In this document: positions 23,653 through 34,068 of the stretch, piece after piece
Position numbering within the stretch: the stretch's first letter is position 1
How the letters are laid out: each line of letters begins with the position of its first letter
Assembly (NCBI GenBank): GCA_028564705.1
Contig: JAPXFQ010000065.1
Location: forward strand, 1,798,001 to 1,862,000
Direction of reading: 5' to 3'
Origin: Apricaphanius iberus
Taxonomy: Eukaryota > Chordata > Actinopteri > Cyprinodontiformes > Aphaniidae
Length of the DNA: 64,000 nt
Translations under genes and position numbers: made by a program
Notes under the pieces: generated by a model
What the model saw: the letters and a program-made list of their open reading frames with translations, nothing else
Told to the model about the DNA's origin: nothing
Database searches by the model: none

Positions 23653-26249
23653 GTGGGTTATATGTGTCGGACTCAGGCAGCGATTTTGAAAATTTACACA
23701 ATCAGAAACCATGTAATGGGTTTAGACGATGGGCTACATCCATTCCATTGATATCAATAACCCCCACTTTGGTGATGAATCTGAAGAACACAGAACAGGT
23801 CTCCTTTTTTATGTCCTTCACATTAAAGAAGCGGTGGTTAGTGACTGTGTCTGTCTTTAATTACCTGCTCTACATAACCGATGTTAAAGTCAACCTGAAC
23901 AACATGGTTCCCCCGATTTTGTCTTCAGAGCCTAATCATGACTAAAAGGTTAATCAGTAAATTATGAATACTTCCTTTTGGCATGTAGCCTTTGTGAATT
24001 AAATCATTTTACTTGGTTTTACCTTAGTCATTTGACCTGGGAGGCGTATTACAATGGAAATAAGCCAGCAAATTCTTTGATAAGAAGCACGTACACAAAT
24101 ATAAAGTTTCACAGGTAAACAGGCTGCACCCTGTCCTTCCACGCTTTCACGCCAGATAGCAAATGAAGAGAAATGTTGTGGTTTGGCGAGCATATGGGTG
24201 TAGTTAGGGTTAAACATGTATTGTAGTGCATTTTTATCTTCCTATTCATCCTCCGGCCTTTTTGTTGTTGTTATAGTATAACACTTCATTAAAGTTCAGA
24301 AAAAAAGTTTTGATCTGTGTTTTTCTGATGATTAATCAACCTTAGGTTTCTTTTCTTGGATGCCAGCATAAAAGTTTGACTGGCTGATTCCAATTTTAGA
24401 TTCTTTATTTAGGAACGAAAATGAGAAGATAGATGATCATTCAAAATGTTTGTTCTACTTTTGTAGCCATGAGCGGCCATTATTTATCGATATTTGGAGG
24501 AGAGGAGACAAGGCATTTGGGAAGAACCCAAATGCGCTAAAACAGGGTTTACTAATGGTTTAAAATCCTAAAAAAAGTTAAGGAGTTAGTTCTTTAGGAT
24601 GACTGTAGCATCAAATATTGGTTACTGGGGCTAGACCTACTAAAGCAGCAGTCTCTCTCAACACATACAGCTGTAGCTGAACATTAAGTGTTCATATCCA
24701 GACACCAACCAGTCATGTAAAATAGAAGTTTGTAACATGATAAAATATGGAAAAAAGGTTCCAGGGGTATAATTGCTTCTGTAAGGTACTGCATATCTCC
24801 CTTCTGGCAGCCTGCAGTAAGTGTTGATAGTAAAATAAGCACTTTGCATTGGCCGACTGTTTTTGCATTCTTTAAGGCATCAGAGTTCAGACTGTTTTCT
24901 GTAGTCCTTGTGTGAAATTTAGTTCCCTTTTTTACTAAAAATGAATCTTGACTGTATCAGAAGGAATCAAATTTATTTGGCTGTTTTTTATACAGAAAAT
25001 GGAATACAGAAAGCGTTATTAATCCCCAAAGGGCAATTTGGTTTCTACATTCCACCATCTAGACAAGTGTATATAACAAGAGTAATTTGATAAGTTCTGA
25101 GTCAAAGTACAAGTCATAATATAAAAACATCAGGAGGAGAATAATAATAATGATAAAAACAATACAAGTAACTGCTTGTCCTGATAAAGAGAAATAGGTA
25201 ATGTAAGATAGAAATAGAATAAGAATAACAGCCCAGAATAAAAGATAATGTGTGCTTATCAAAAACACTGTATAAATAGCTACATTTAAAAATGACCAAA
25301 AAATAATAAAAACACAAAAATTTTATAAATTAATAAATGGAAGATGAATTGCACATGTCAGTAGCTCCTAAAGTGCATTGTGCCAAGAACAGATCAATCA
25401 GTAATTATTTCCTCAGCTTAGTATTTAGCTACGTAATTGCTGAAGGAATAAACGATGTTGTGTAATGGTTTGTCTTACTGGGGGGCTGCAAGTAACACCG
25501 ACCTGAAGGCATCAGAACAAATTCATCTCCCAGAATATGATGTTGGTTTCTATAGTGGCGCATGGAATAAGCAGCCCTGATTGAAATCCTAATCTAATCT
25601 GCAAACGAAGGAACCTAATAATCATCCAGCCGAGCAGGATCATGGTTGATCACTCTGACCTCTGGAACTGTTATTGCCATTATTTCTGAATTGTAAGGGT
25701 TAAATAAAAGCATGCTCTGTGTGTGGGCAATTAAAGTGACTTAATTTTGATCATGCAAATGTTTTTAACTAGAAGAGGCAAGAAGAAGCTTTGTTAACAT
25801 GTCTATTATGATTGTTATGGGTTTAAATCCAACACACTCCTGGAAGTATGAGCTTTTTATCATGCAGAGTTTTATTAAGTGCAATTTAAAGTAGGATGAT
25901 ACAAACTAAGGTACTCCACCCACTCCTATCTGTAAGAATAAATACTAGAAACAAGTTTAATAATCAGGCTATGCCTGGTCAAAGTCCTCTTCACAGTTGC
26001 ATCAGCAACTGTAATTACATAATGCTAGTTTAAATTTTGGCTTGCAAAGTTTTAGTGCTATAAAAGAACAATGTTTGGTCTCTGAAAGCTTAAAGTACCT
26101 CTCTATAGAGATCGCTAATATGACGTCATCATTATATATTCCCAGTGGTAAACGCAAAGCATTTTGGGAATTCGCTGCATTTTGTTGGGTTATATTCTGT
26201 TTTTCACATCAATTTTTCATTTTTTTTTCATGCCAGAACACTAGCATGC
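23653..26249. other. intron with possible LINE-like fragment
   Basis: From about 24960 to 25560, sequence such as TTATTAATCCCCAAAGGGCA resembles a common fish LINE-derived repeat (from memory only). At 24740-24790 GGTTCCAGGGGTATAATTGC resembles the terminal sequence of the Tc1-type relic family. No exon was recognised. Confidence 0.35.
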
Positions 26250-26716
26250 TATGCCAGCCAGGCCAAACACACCCATAATTCTTTGCGTTCTAATGACATT
26301 GCAATCAGGTTGGTCACATCTCTTAGCGATCTCCATTGTATTCAAGCTGGTTGTTTTTAGCTCTGTTACTATACCTCTCCCTGCTGAAGAAAGCTGTTCC
26401 CAAAACATCATGCTGCCGTGCCGATGGTGTGTTCAGCGCAGGTTTTTCTTCAAATGTCCAGAACGTTAAATTAAAATTTTGTTTTCTGATCATAGCACCT
26501 TCTTGAACATATTTGCTGTGTCTCCTACATGACTTTTAGCAGACTATGAACAGGCCTTTATATAGCATGCTTTCAAAAGTACATTTATTTTAACTGTTTT
26601 CCTTAAAGGCCAGACTGGTGGAGAGCATGACTTATGGTCAGCCTATCTCTGCAGCTCCTACACTGGTTGATAAAACATGTAAAAGTTCCAGGGGTATGAA
26701 CATTTTTACAAGGCTC
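26250..26716 (-). mobile_element. degraded Tc1/mariner-type relic, copy C with one terminus
   Basis: Contains CTGCTGAAGAAAGCTG, then CATCATGCTGCCGTGCC, then TTCTGATCATAGCACCTTCT, matching copies A and B in order. It ends near 26716 with CCAGGGGTATGAACATTTTT, ACAAGGCTC. This is the reverse of the sequence TTTGCAAAAGTATTCAGACC found alone at about 34668, so it is probably the terminal inverted repeat of the family. Confidence 0.5.
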
Positions 26717-26855
26717 TATAAATAGTGAACAAAATTCCAGAGCGTCATGTTTTTAATGCCCGCTTTAAATTGTCTCACTAAGTACAATTGTTTTTTAATC
26801 TCCCTTTGGGTATGAAAATGTAATGTCCTCTTTATGTCCCCCCCCCCCCCTGCAG

Positions 26856-26932
26856 TGTTGTGTGCTGACAGAGTGGGCCAGATGACGAAGACTTATAGTG
26901 ACATCGATGCTGTCACCCGGCTGCTGGAAGAG
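26856..26932 (+). CDS. trak1: trak1 exon 3, first exon common to all isoforms
   Basis: The acceptor follows a pure C tract (CCCCTGCAG, 26838-26855); the donor is GAG|GTCAGT at 26933. It enters in phase 1 and leaves in phase 0. It encodes (V/L)LCADRVGQMTKTYSDIDAVT then RLLEE, the start of the first long coiled coil. This is the splice hub: exon 2 and first exons b, c and d can all join it in frame. It holds the first methionine (GQM) after the TGA of first exon a. Confidence 0.93.
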
Positions 26933-29513
26933 GTCAGTGCAGAAAGTGAAATTTGTTAAAGCAAATCAGGCTGCGTTTTAAAGCATTTAAGTGTAAAATG
27001 TACTAAGCGATGGTTCAAAACGCAGGGTTTTCTGAGGGTCAAGAGAAAAACCTTGTTTTCCTAAAGCAGATATCTTAATGTAATTTATCTCTTCCTGCTC
27101 AGTCTCCGAAAGAACACAAAGCAGGACATCGAGAGACAAAAGTGTCTGAAAACCGAGTGATGTCTGTCAAATAAAGCTTGATGTGTAACAGTCAGATGGG
27201 CATGCAGGGTTTCTTTAAACAAAGGTATGGTTGTGACCATGCCAGTTGCTTCAGTCTTCTTCAGTTGCAGACGAAACATAGTTTAGTGTGGTGCCTTTGT
27301 GTGGCAGGTTATTTTTACTGCCAGGAAACAAAATATTATAAGCAGACCCAGCCTGGTTTCCAGAAGTGAATAATCCCTTAATGATTGTTAAGGGTTGGCT
27401 AATGGCACCTTTTCCTTGGCACCTGTTTGTTCGCTCATGATTTTCCTAGCATTACGGAATTTATTGGCAACCCTTGAAGTTTAATGAAACTTGAAATAAA
27501 AAAATTTAATCGCACAATGCAAATCTGAGAAAAAAACAACAACCTTTAACTCTGGGTTTATATATTCGGCAGGGAAAACGTTAAGAAATTATTGGTTTAA
27601 GAAGTCCGGTGGTGGCACAATTATTAGTCATACTTTGGACAACCATATTTTGCAAACAGGACGGTACTCGTTCTCCTGTAAACCGTCCCTCCTGGAACCT
27701 TTACTGTCTTCTCTGAAGACCACCACATGGGTTTTTGGATGAGATGGTCATGAAAGAAGGTTGATTATTTTATTTTTTTTCTTCATCTCGAAGCCAGTCA
27801 CTCTTACAAGGTTCCCAAGGTCTTTAAAAGAGAAACAGACCTACCACATTATCTATTCTCCAACATAATTAGGCCCAGTGTTTTCTCATTTATTTATCTC
27901 TTTACACCAGACCCACTGGGAGTGTTCGTTTCTGTTTCCCTCAATCTCAGACTTCTCTGACCCAAGCGCTTGGTTTCAGTTGAAGTTCCAGCAGAGTTTG
28001 GGGAACTCCTCATGTTGACGTTTGGGATTGTAGGACAGAAGTAGCTTTTTTCTTGAATCACAAACAACTAGTCTGGCATCTTAGGTTTGTTGTGTAGAAC
28101 ATTAGCCCATGATACTCTTTGCTGCAGTTCTCAAACAGTGAGCTGAAAAAAAGGTCTTAACATTGACCTGACCTACCTCTTACTGTGTGCTGATAAAACA
28201 AATATGAGTATAGTACTGGCCATTAGCTAAAATAAATATGCCTCCGTGTGATGTTAAAGACACACTCCGTAACTTTGCAGGTATCTTCCCTCTGTCACCC
28301 TCTCAAAGCTTGTGGTTTAACGTTACTGTTGTAAAAACAAATCTCTACGGAGCACATCTGAAGAAGTACACTGACCGTTTTCGAGCTCACCAGCTAAAAC
28401 ATCAAACTAACGGTGTGTCAGCTGGTAACAGTTTTCCCGGCACTGTATCACATCATCACGCCCAAATAAACCTTGAGCAAGCATTTATTACTTACCAATC
28501 CAGTAGCAACACAGCTAGTTCAGCATCCATACATCCTGCTGCATCTTTAACGTCTCAATCACAGCAGCTGACCACACAATACTGTTGTAACACTGGGTTT
28601 TAAAAGCTAATCCTACTTTTATCTAAACAGGGCAACAGTAAGATAGAAAGATCTTTCACAGCCTTGAAGGGAAGGACATGTTCTCTGACCTGTGTCTTCT
28701 CCCAGCTTTCTGCTTAGTAAATCCTTCACATGCAATTGTTACTGTGATAACAGATTAATCTGTTCAAATGTGTTTTACATGGCCTGAAGCTCTTAATGAC
28801 AATATAAACTATAAACAAATAGTAAACAAAGCAGTTGCTAATGTGTTTCTGCTTTGGATTAATTAGAAACAGAGTTGTATATCCATTAAATCATAATTTC
28901 TTAACAGGCCCTACTAAAACATGTTCTAACCCATTAAACAACAAACATTACCAAATATATTACTACCATAGACCGCTTGAGTGCTTGGTAAAATTGGCTA
29001 ATATTTGTTGCATTTCAGACGGTTTCAAACATATTGTGCAGCCCTGATTTTTACAAGCGATACCAATTAATTTGGTCCATGGGCAATAAGAGTTTAAATT
29101 GTTCTTTTTTTTTTTAAAAGCTATATTACTTTTACTGCCATTTTCTCTTGTTTAAGCTGAATATATTATCCCTATTATTGATATTCTGCTTTGATTATTC
29201 GGCTGTATGAGTAGTTAGACTTTTTTTTTTTTAAAACAACTTGTCCATGTACCTGTTGTAGTTTGAGCAATGCGGGACGTAGTGTTAGTGGGCTTGTAAT
29301 ATACAGAGGCTAATAGACATAGATGTAGCGGTCCAGGGACTTTGTCAGTATGTTTTCCAATGGAGGAAGAGAAAAAAAACCCAATCATTTAACTGTTACG
29401 TAAAGGTATTAATGGTATACCAATTCACTTTTTTAAAACTTCAGATCCGTGTATGCTAATATCTGTAGCATCAAATGATTTCCTGTGCTAAGCCAAACGT
29501 TTTGTTTGAGCAG
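26933..29513. other. intron 3, no feature seen
   Basis: Introns from here on are shorter. An open frame of 121 codons at 28238-28603 has no recognisable domain or splice signal. No mobile-element end was recognised. Confidence 0.4.
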
Positions 29514-29630
29514 AAAGAGCGTGACCTGGAGTTAGCAGCTCGCATCGGACAGTCTCTGCTGAAGAAGAACAAAGCTCTGAGTGACAGGAACGAACTGCTG
29601 GAGGAGCAGGTGGAGCACATACGAGAGGAG
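29514..29630 (+). CDS. trak1: trak1 exon 4, dynein CC1-box
   Basis: 117 bp, phase 0 to 0, flanked by GAGCAG and GTACAT. It encodes KERDLELAARIGQSLLKKNK then ALSDRNELLEEQVEHIREE (residues 100-138). The AAxxG motif (A107, A108, G111) is the CC1-box by which dynein adaptors contact the dynein light intermediate chain. It lies in the coiled coil that also binds kinesin-1. The segment is nearly identical to mammalian TRAK1 as I remember it. Confidence 0.95.
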
Positions 29631-29835
29631 GTACATTCCAGGAGTTTTTGAGAGCTTCTGTAATCTCTCAGGTTCAAAGGTGACACTAGTAAACTGCCAC
29701 ATATACCAGAACGTGTTTCACTTTATTGAGACTTGCAGCTGTTTGGATAAGCTGTGAACAAATTTCTCCAAATCAGCTTTTTTATTCCTATTTTGATGTC
29801 CATTATTCAGCGTTTTTATTTACACTTATATCCAG

Positions 29836-29936
29836 GTGTCTCAGCTGCGTCACGACCTCTCCATGAAGGATGAGTTACTGCAATTCTACACAAACGCTGC
29901 TGAGGAAAGTGAGGGGGAGTCCAACACCTCCACGCC
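29836..29936 (+). CDS. trak1: trak1 exon 5, coiled coil and acidic hinge
   Basis: 101 bp, acceptor TATCCAG, donor CC|GTAAGC at 29937, phase 0 to 2. It encodes VSQLRHDLSMKDELLQFYTN then AAEESEGESNTST(P). The coiled coil breaks at an acidic Ser/Glu-rich hinge before exon 6. The split codon CC|G gives Pro, as in the mammalian STPL sequence. Confidence 0.94.
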
Positions 29937-30141
29937 GTAAGCCTCCTTTTACTCTCACTTTATCATCCATTTGTTGGCTGCTTCAGTTACATCAGCATGC
30001 AGCTGTGCTGCTGAATGTACCTGTAACACACCCAAATCCACTTTGAGAGCATTAGAGAAATCTGTACTTTATTTTACAATTTAATGTGGGATATTTACGC
30101 AAACTGGAAGAAATAAAGAAAAAACATTGGTGTGTTTACAG

Positions 30142-30250
30142 GGTGCGTCTCAGTGAACCTAATGTGTCCATCCCAACTTTGTTTCCACTGGACTCTCTGC
30201 AGAAGAAACTCAAAGATTTGGAAGAAGAAAACAAGTCGCTGCGATCTGCA
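30142..30250 (+). CDS. trak1: trak1 exon 6, coiled coil
   Basis: 109 bp, acceptor TTTACAG, donor GCA|GTACGT at 30251, phase 2 to 0. After a variable start (VRLSEPNVSIPTLFP) it resumes the coiled coil LDSLQKKLKDLEEENKSLRS. The variable part differs in sequence from mammalian TRAK1 but keeps a similar length. Confidence 0.92.
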
Positions 30251-30703
30251 GTACGTATAAACACAAGCTTCTGTCCCTAAAGTAGTTATTTATGTAGACG
30301 ACATACTGCTTTTTAGATAACAGGAGTCCGTTATACAAGCTCTGGTATACCTACAGCCCTGCTAACATTTGGTTAAGCAGACACTATCAGTTTGGTCTTG
30401 GCAGAGTTCTGGTTAGATATTGGACCGCTTCAGATTATTTAAATTGGTTGTTTTCTGCCAAAGGTCCAGCCTTTAAGCATATTTACAAATTTAAATTGAG
30501 TTGAAGTCGGGACTACATCAGCAGCTTAACTTCAGCATGATTTATCAATTTGAGGCTTGTTTGAGCAAAACATACATTTTATTTTGATATTTAAACATTT
30601 ATGTAAACATGAGAATGGTTCGATGTTTAAACAAAGATTTAAAGATGTCTATCCCAATTTATACTGGTTTTGTAGCCTCAGTGATATGTATTAATCCTTC
30701 CAG

Positions 30704-30782
30704 GCAAATCATCTGGAGACTGAAACGATCTCGTATGAGGAGAAAGAGCAGCAGCTTGTCAACGACTGTGTTAAAGAATTGC
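30704..30782 (+). CDS. trak1: trak1 exon 7, coiled coil
   Basis: 79 bp, acceptor CTTCCAG, donor C|GTGAGT at 30783, phase 0 to 1. It encodes ANHLETETISYEEKEQQLVN then DCVKEL. YEEKEQQLVNDCVKEL is one of the most conserved stretches of the HAP1/Milton N-terminal domain and is shared by TRAK1 and TRAK2. Confidence 0.94.
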
Positions 30783-30874
30783 GTGAGTATTAGATCCATT
30801 TTATTCAAATTTGATGTCGTCGTAGTAGCTTAGTCTGTCATTAAAAATTAGCGGTTTTCCTGTTACCCCCGCAG

Positions 30875-31005
30875 ATGCTGCCAACCTGCAGATTTCTTCT
30901 CTGGCAGAAGAGCTGGCCAGGAAGAGTGATGATGCTTCCAGACAGCAGGAGGAGATCACACACCTCCTCTCTCAGATTGTAGACCTGCAGAAGAAGGCAA
31001 AGCTT
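30875..31005 (+). CDS. trak1: trak1 exon 8, coiled coil
   Basis: 131 bp, acceptor CCCGCAG, donor CTT|GTACGA at 31006, phase 1 to 0. It encodes (H)AANLQISSLAEELARKSDD then ASRQQEEITHLLSQIVDLQK and KAKL. This is the continuous heptad-rich kinesin-binding coiled coil. Two intron-flanked exons, 8 and 9, are separated by only 98 bp. Confidence 0.94.
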
Positions 31006-31103
31006 GTACGAAAGCCTTTGAAAAAGCTATTAAAAAAAAAATCAGGTACAATAGATGAATTCCTGCCCAACTCCATGTCAGGTGTTGTCCTTTGTGTTTG
31101 CAG

Positions 31104-31178
31104 TATGCAGTGGAGAACGAAGAGCTGACACAGCACCTGGCTGCAGCCAAGGACGCCCAGAGACAGCTCACTGCTGAG
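31104..31178 (+). CDS. trak1: trak1 exon 9, coiled coil
   Basis: 75 bp, 25 codons, phase 0 to 0, acceptor TTTGCAG, donor GAG|GTAAGC at 31179. It encodes YAVENEELTQHLAAAKDAQR then QLTAE, conserved with TRAK1. Confidence 0.94.
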
Positions 31179-32413
31179 GTAAGCAACAAACTATGACTGC
31201 ATAACTATACGAGACAGCGAAGAGTATTATTATAACACTTTTATGTGTGTACTTATTGATGTGAAGGGTGGGTATAGGAGCCAAATTTTTTTAGTGACAG
31301 TAGTTCACCTTATGGGGGCGCTGTATTTTACTTGGATAGATGAAAGGCATAAAAGGGAAGATTTCACTGGGGTCCTTAGAAGTTTTGGTCCAGAAAGGGC
31401 AAAGGGTTTTTGACCGTACTGATGTGAATATAGCCGGTTTGTTTCATTTATACATGATCGAATAGATCTCTGAACCTGCAAATTAAGAGAGCCAAAATGT
31501 GTGAATAAAAACCATGACACAAACCTCTTTAGTTCAAAAATATATTAAAATGTGAAATAGTATAAGTCATTAATGATATATGATAACTGAATTGAATTGA
31601 CTTTTGTTGTAAAGCTCCCTGAGATTACATTTGTTGTGAATTGGTGCTATATAAATAAAAGAGAATTTAATAATATGAATATATAATATCAAATATACAA
31701 ATATAAGGCATAAATTAATAATCAGCAATATAACGGTTTTTAATATACATTTATATATTTATATACAACATAAAGATTAATATATTTCTATATTTTATTT
31801 AGTACAAAACTATATAGGGAATATTATTTTAATAGTAAGCTATGAGTAATCACAACAGTATTCAAATATCAAAATAAAACAAAAATGTAATGTTCCAGTT
31901 CAGTTCTTTAAAAGACAGTTCCTTTGTAGTGTTTCAGTTCATCAATTTCTCATATTTCATACAAAAAATATTCATAGAATCCACAAAACAAGAAAGAAAG
32001 TTTTGTCTTTTTTTGCTACCGCCTCACAGCGGTGGGTGGGTAGGTCACCATCACACAAAAGTCTGAAGGATCTAGCACACAAAAAAAAACCTGACCGGTG
32101 AAGATGAACAAATAGTTAGGGAAGAGTGTTTGGTGTTGTATTAATGACGGATCAATTCACAGAAGTTTCCTACTCTAAGAGTGATCAATGTGTAGGGTCG
32201 ATGAATTGGGCACTAATATTTATAGAAGTCTTAATATAGGGATGCAACGATACCACTTTTTTCATACCGATACTTGAATCAGAGTACTTGCCAATACAGA
32301 GTACCAATGCCGTTACTTCTACCACAAAAAAAAATGCAATGAGTTGGAAGGCAGGCTTTATTGTCCTAACCTGCTTAAATTTTCCCATCTTCGTCTCTTT
32401 TCTCCTTGTTAAG
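31179..32413. other. intron 9 with LINE and hAT scraps
   Basis: At 31597-31660 a LINE-type 3' end on the + strand (GTGAATTGGTGCTATATAAA then TAAA) matches the reverse of 15097-15135. From 32235 the sequence TAGGGATGCAACGATACCAC resembles a hAT terminus. The rest is AT-rich. Confidence 0.45.
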
Positions 32414-32551
32414 TTGCGGGAGCTGCAGGATAAGTATGCAGAGTGTTTGGAGATCCTCCATGAAGCTCAGGAGGAGTTGAAGAACCTGAGGAATAAAACT
32501 CTACCCCTCAGCACCCCGAGGCGTTTCCATACCCTGGGCTTGTTTCCAATG
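32414..32551 (+). CDS. trak1: trak1 exon 10, end of the first coiled-coil domain
   Basis: 138 bp, 46 codons, phase 0 to 0, acceptor GTTAAG, donor ATG|GTCAGC at 32552. It encodes LRELQDKYAECLEILHEAQE then ELKNLRNKTLPLSTPRRFHT and LGLFPM. RNKT followed by a Ser/Thr-Pro-Arg-Arg segment marks the end of the HAP1-type domain, as in mammalian TRAK1. Confidence 0.94.
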
Positions 32552-32662
32552 GTCAGCGTATGAGCCTTCACATGTTTATGAGTTTTAACTATTGGGGGTT
32601 GCTCTATTATTTTATAGTCTCTCACCTCGACCAGAATAGATCTTTTAATTTTCTTTTCCCAG

Positions 32663-32739
32663 GACTCGCTCGCAGCAGAAATAGAGGGGACTATGAGGAA
32701 AGAGCTTCAGATGGATGATCCAGACGTAGAAGAGCAGAG
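32663..32739 (+). CDS. trak1: trak1 exon 11, Spindly-like motif
   Basis: 77 bp, acceptor TTCCCAG, donor AG|GTGTCT at 32740, phase 0 to 2. It encodes DSLAAEIEGTMRKELQMDDP then DVEEQ(R). SLAAEIE (residues 351-357) is the Spindly-like motif that in TRAK proteins contacts the dynactin pointed end. The donor GTGTCT is weaker than average. Confidence 0.93.
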
Positions 32740-32836
32740 GTGTCTTTAGTTTGACATTCTAACTTACAGTGTTCCCGCATCATAATTTAGCTATATCACA
32801 TGATCACCAATTTAATGTGATCCTGTGTTTCTCCAG

Positions 32837-33076
32837 ACTGCACCCAAAACGAGTTTTCCAGACAGTGAAAAACCTCAACCTGATGCGCCAGCAGCGCTCT
32901 TCTGCGGCGCCTTCTCCTCTGAACATCCCAGGATCCAATCAGAACTCTTGCTTCACCTCCGGGCGCTCCAGCAGGGTGGGCACGCCTCGCTCCAACTCCA
33001 TCTATGGGAGTGAACCGGGAAGTGGGATCATCTTGGATAACAGGACAAGCAGTATCCTGGAGGGTCCAGATGATGG
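32837..33076 (+). CDS. trak1: trak1 exon 12, Milton region
   Basis: 240 bp, acceptor CTCCAG, donor GG|GTGCGG at 33077, phase 2 to 2. It encodes LHPKRVFQTVKNLNLMRQQR, then SSAAPSPLNIPGSNQ, then a Ser/Arg-rich linker and GSGIILDNRTSSILEGPDD. KRVFxTV and PSPxNIPGSNQ are conserved TRAK signatures. Unusually basic, serine-rich linker between them (residues 375-454). Confidence 0.93.
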
Positions 33077-33244
33077 GTGCGGGACATTTTGAGTCTTTAG
33101 CCAATAAAAAAAAATACGCTGGAAAAAAAATTAGTCTTTCATATTTTAGGAAAAAAAATAGGAAACATTGCTGATATTCACTGTTGGCTGAGAGTAAATG
33201 GATTATTCCCCTTTTTTTTTCTTCGTCTCTCTTTCTCTCCTCAG

Positions 33245-33573
33245 GTTGGAGGACTCCAACAAGCGTCCCCCTGGTACACCTGGGACCCCAGGCAGCAGGG
33301 ACCTGGAGGCGGCCCTACGACGCCTGTCAATGCGCCGTGACAACTACCTCTCAGAAAAACGTTTCTTTGAAGAAGAGAGGGAGAGAAAGCTGGCCTATCT
33401 GGGGAAAGAGGAGGAGAAAGGGGAGGGGGAAGGCAGCGGAGGCCCAGGGACCCCGACAGAGAGCCTGCTGTCATTCTGCTCGCATCCCTCCTTCGGAAGC
33501 ATCTGGTCAGGATACTCGATCACAGCCAGGTCCTACCTGCCAGAGAAGCTGCAGATTGTAAAGCCTTTAGAAG
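33245..33573 (+). CDS. trak1: trak1 exon 13, Milton domain core
   Basis: 329 bp, acceptor TCCTCAG, donor GAAG|GTGACT at 33574, phase 2 to 1. It encodes LEDSNKRPPGTPGTPGSRDL then EAALRRLSMRRDNYLSEKRF, FEEERERKLAYLG, a Glu/Gly-rich insert, TPTESLLSF and YLPEKLQIVKPLEG (residues 455-565). This region precedes the Miro- and OGT-binding part in mammalian TRAK. The Glu/Gly insert (EEEKGEGEGSGG) is absent or shorter in mammals as I remember. See the separate entry for its extended form. Confidence 0.95.
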
Positions 33574-34028
33574 GTGACTATCATTTTCAGATCCACAAGT
33601 CTACTCGTCCTATTTATACAAATAGTTTTCAAAAATTCCTTCCGAGTTCAAGCGAAAAGTTGCAGAAAAAAGAGAATCGCAACCTGAAGCAGAGCCGAGA
33701 CTGCAACTACCTTTTCCTAAATAGTTCCCACAGTGAGACCCAAATTAGTCCAACTCAAGACGATCACAAAGACCTGAACCAGTATTTGATTTTTCACAAC
33801 CAGAGTGAGCCACAGATCCTCCTGGGTGCCTCAACGAATTTTAGGCTGCGCAGAAGCTCCAGTGTGTTGGAGCTTCGCAGCCTGGCAAGTTTACAGCCTC
33901 CCCTCAGAGCTCCTGTGGCTCTGGGTGGAAGCCTGCTGAGGGCCTTAAAACAAGAAGAAGGTAGTTTAAACTTTCAGCACTCCTTTTATTTCAGACACAC
34001 ACAACCACGCTGCTGGTTCGAAGTGTAG
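33574..34028 (+). CDS. trak1: candidate alternative terminal extension of exon 13
   Basis: If the donor at 33574 is not used, the frame stays open for 150 more codons to TAG 34026-34028. The tail starts GDYHFQIHKSTRPIYTNSFQ and ends near RHTQPRCWFEV; it is Ser/Lys/Leu-rich with LRRSSSVLELRSLASL and no homopolymer runs. The isoform would be 715 residues (from first exon c) and would lack the C-terminal half. An AATAAA lies 35 bases past the stop. Codon use and composition look protein-like, in contrast to the AT-rich intron that follows. I do not recognise the tail in any protein I know. Confidence 0.55.
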
Positions 34029-34062
34029 ACCGCACACAGCTCACTCTGTGTTACAGATCTTT

Positions 34063-34068
34063 AATAAA
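34063..34068 (+). terminator. poly(A) signal for short trak1 isoform
   Basis: AATAAA 35 bases after the stop of the extended exon 13. This spacing would give a very short 3' UTR. The signal is perfect but unsupported by transcript data. Confidence 0.45.

Noticed and set aside
23604..23945. 113-codon open frame
   Set aside because: Begins inside a SINE and runs into AT-rich intron; no protein features.
28238..28603. 121-codon open frame in intron 3
   Set aside because: No domain, no matching splice sites or phases, and composition (Ser/Thr/Gln/His) consistent with chance.
33198..33244. ATG at 33198 as a start for exon 13
   Set aside because: This stretch is the pyrimidine tract of the exon 13 acceptor.
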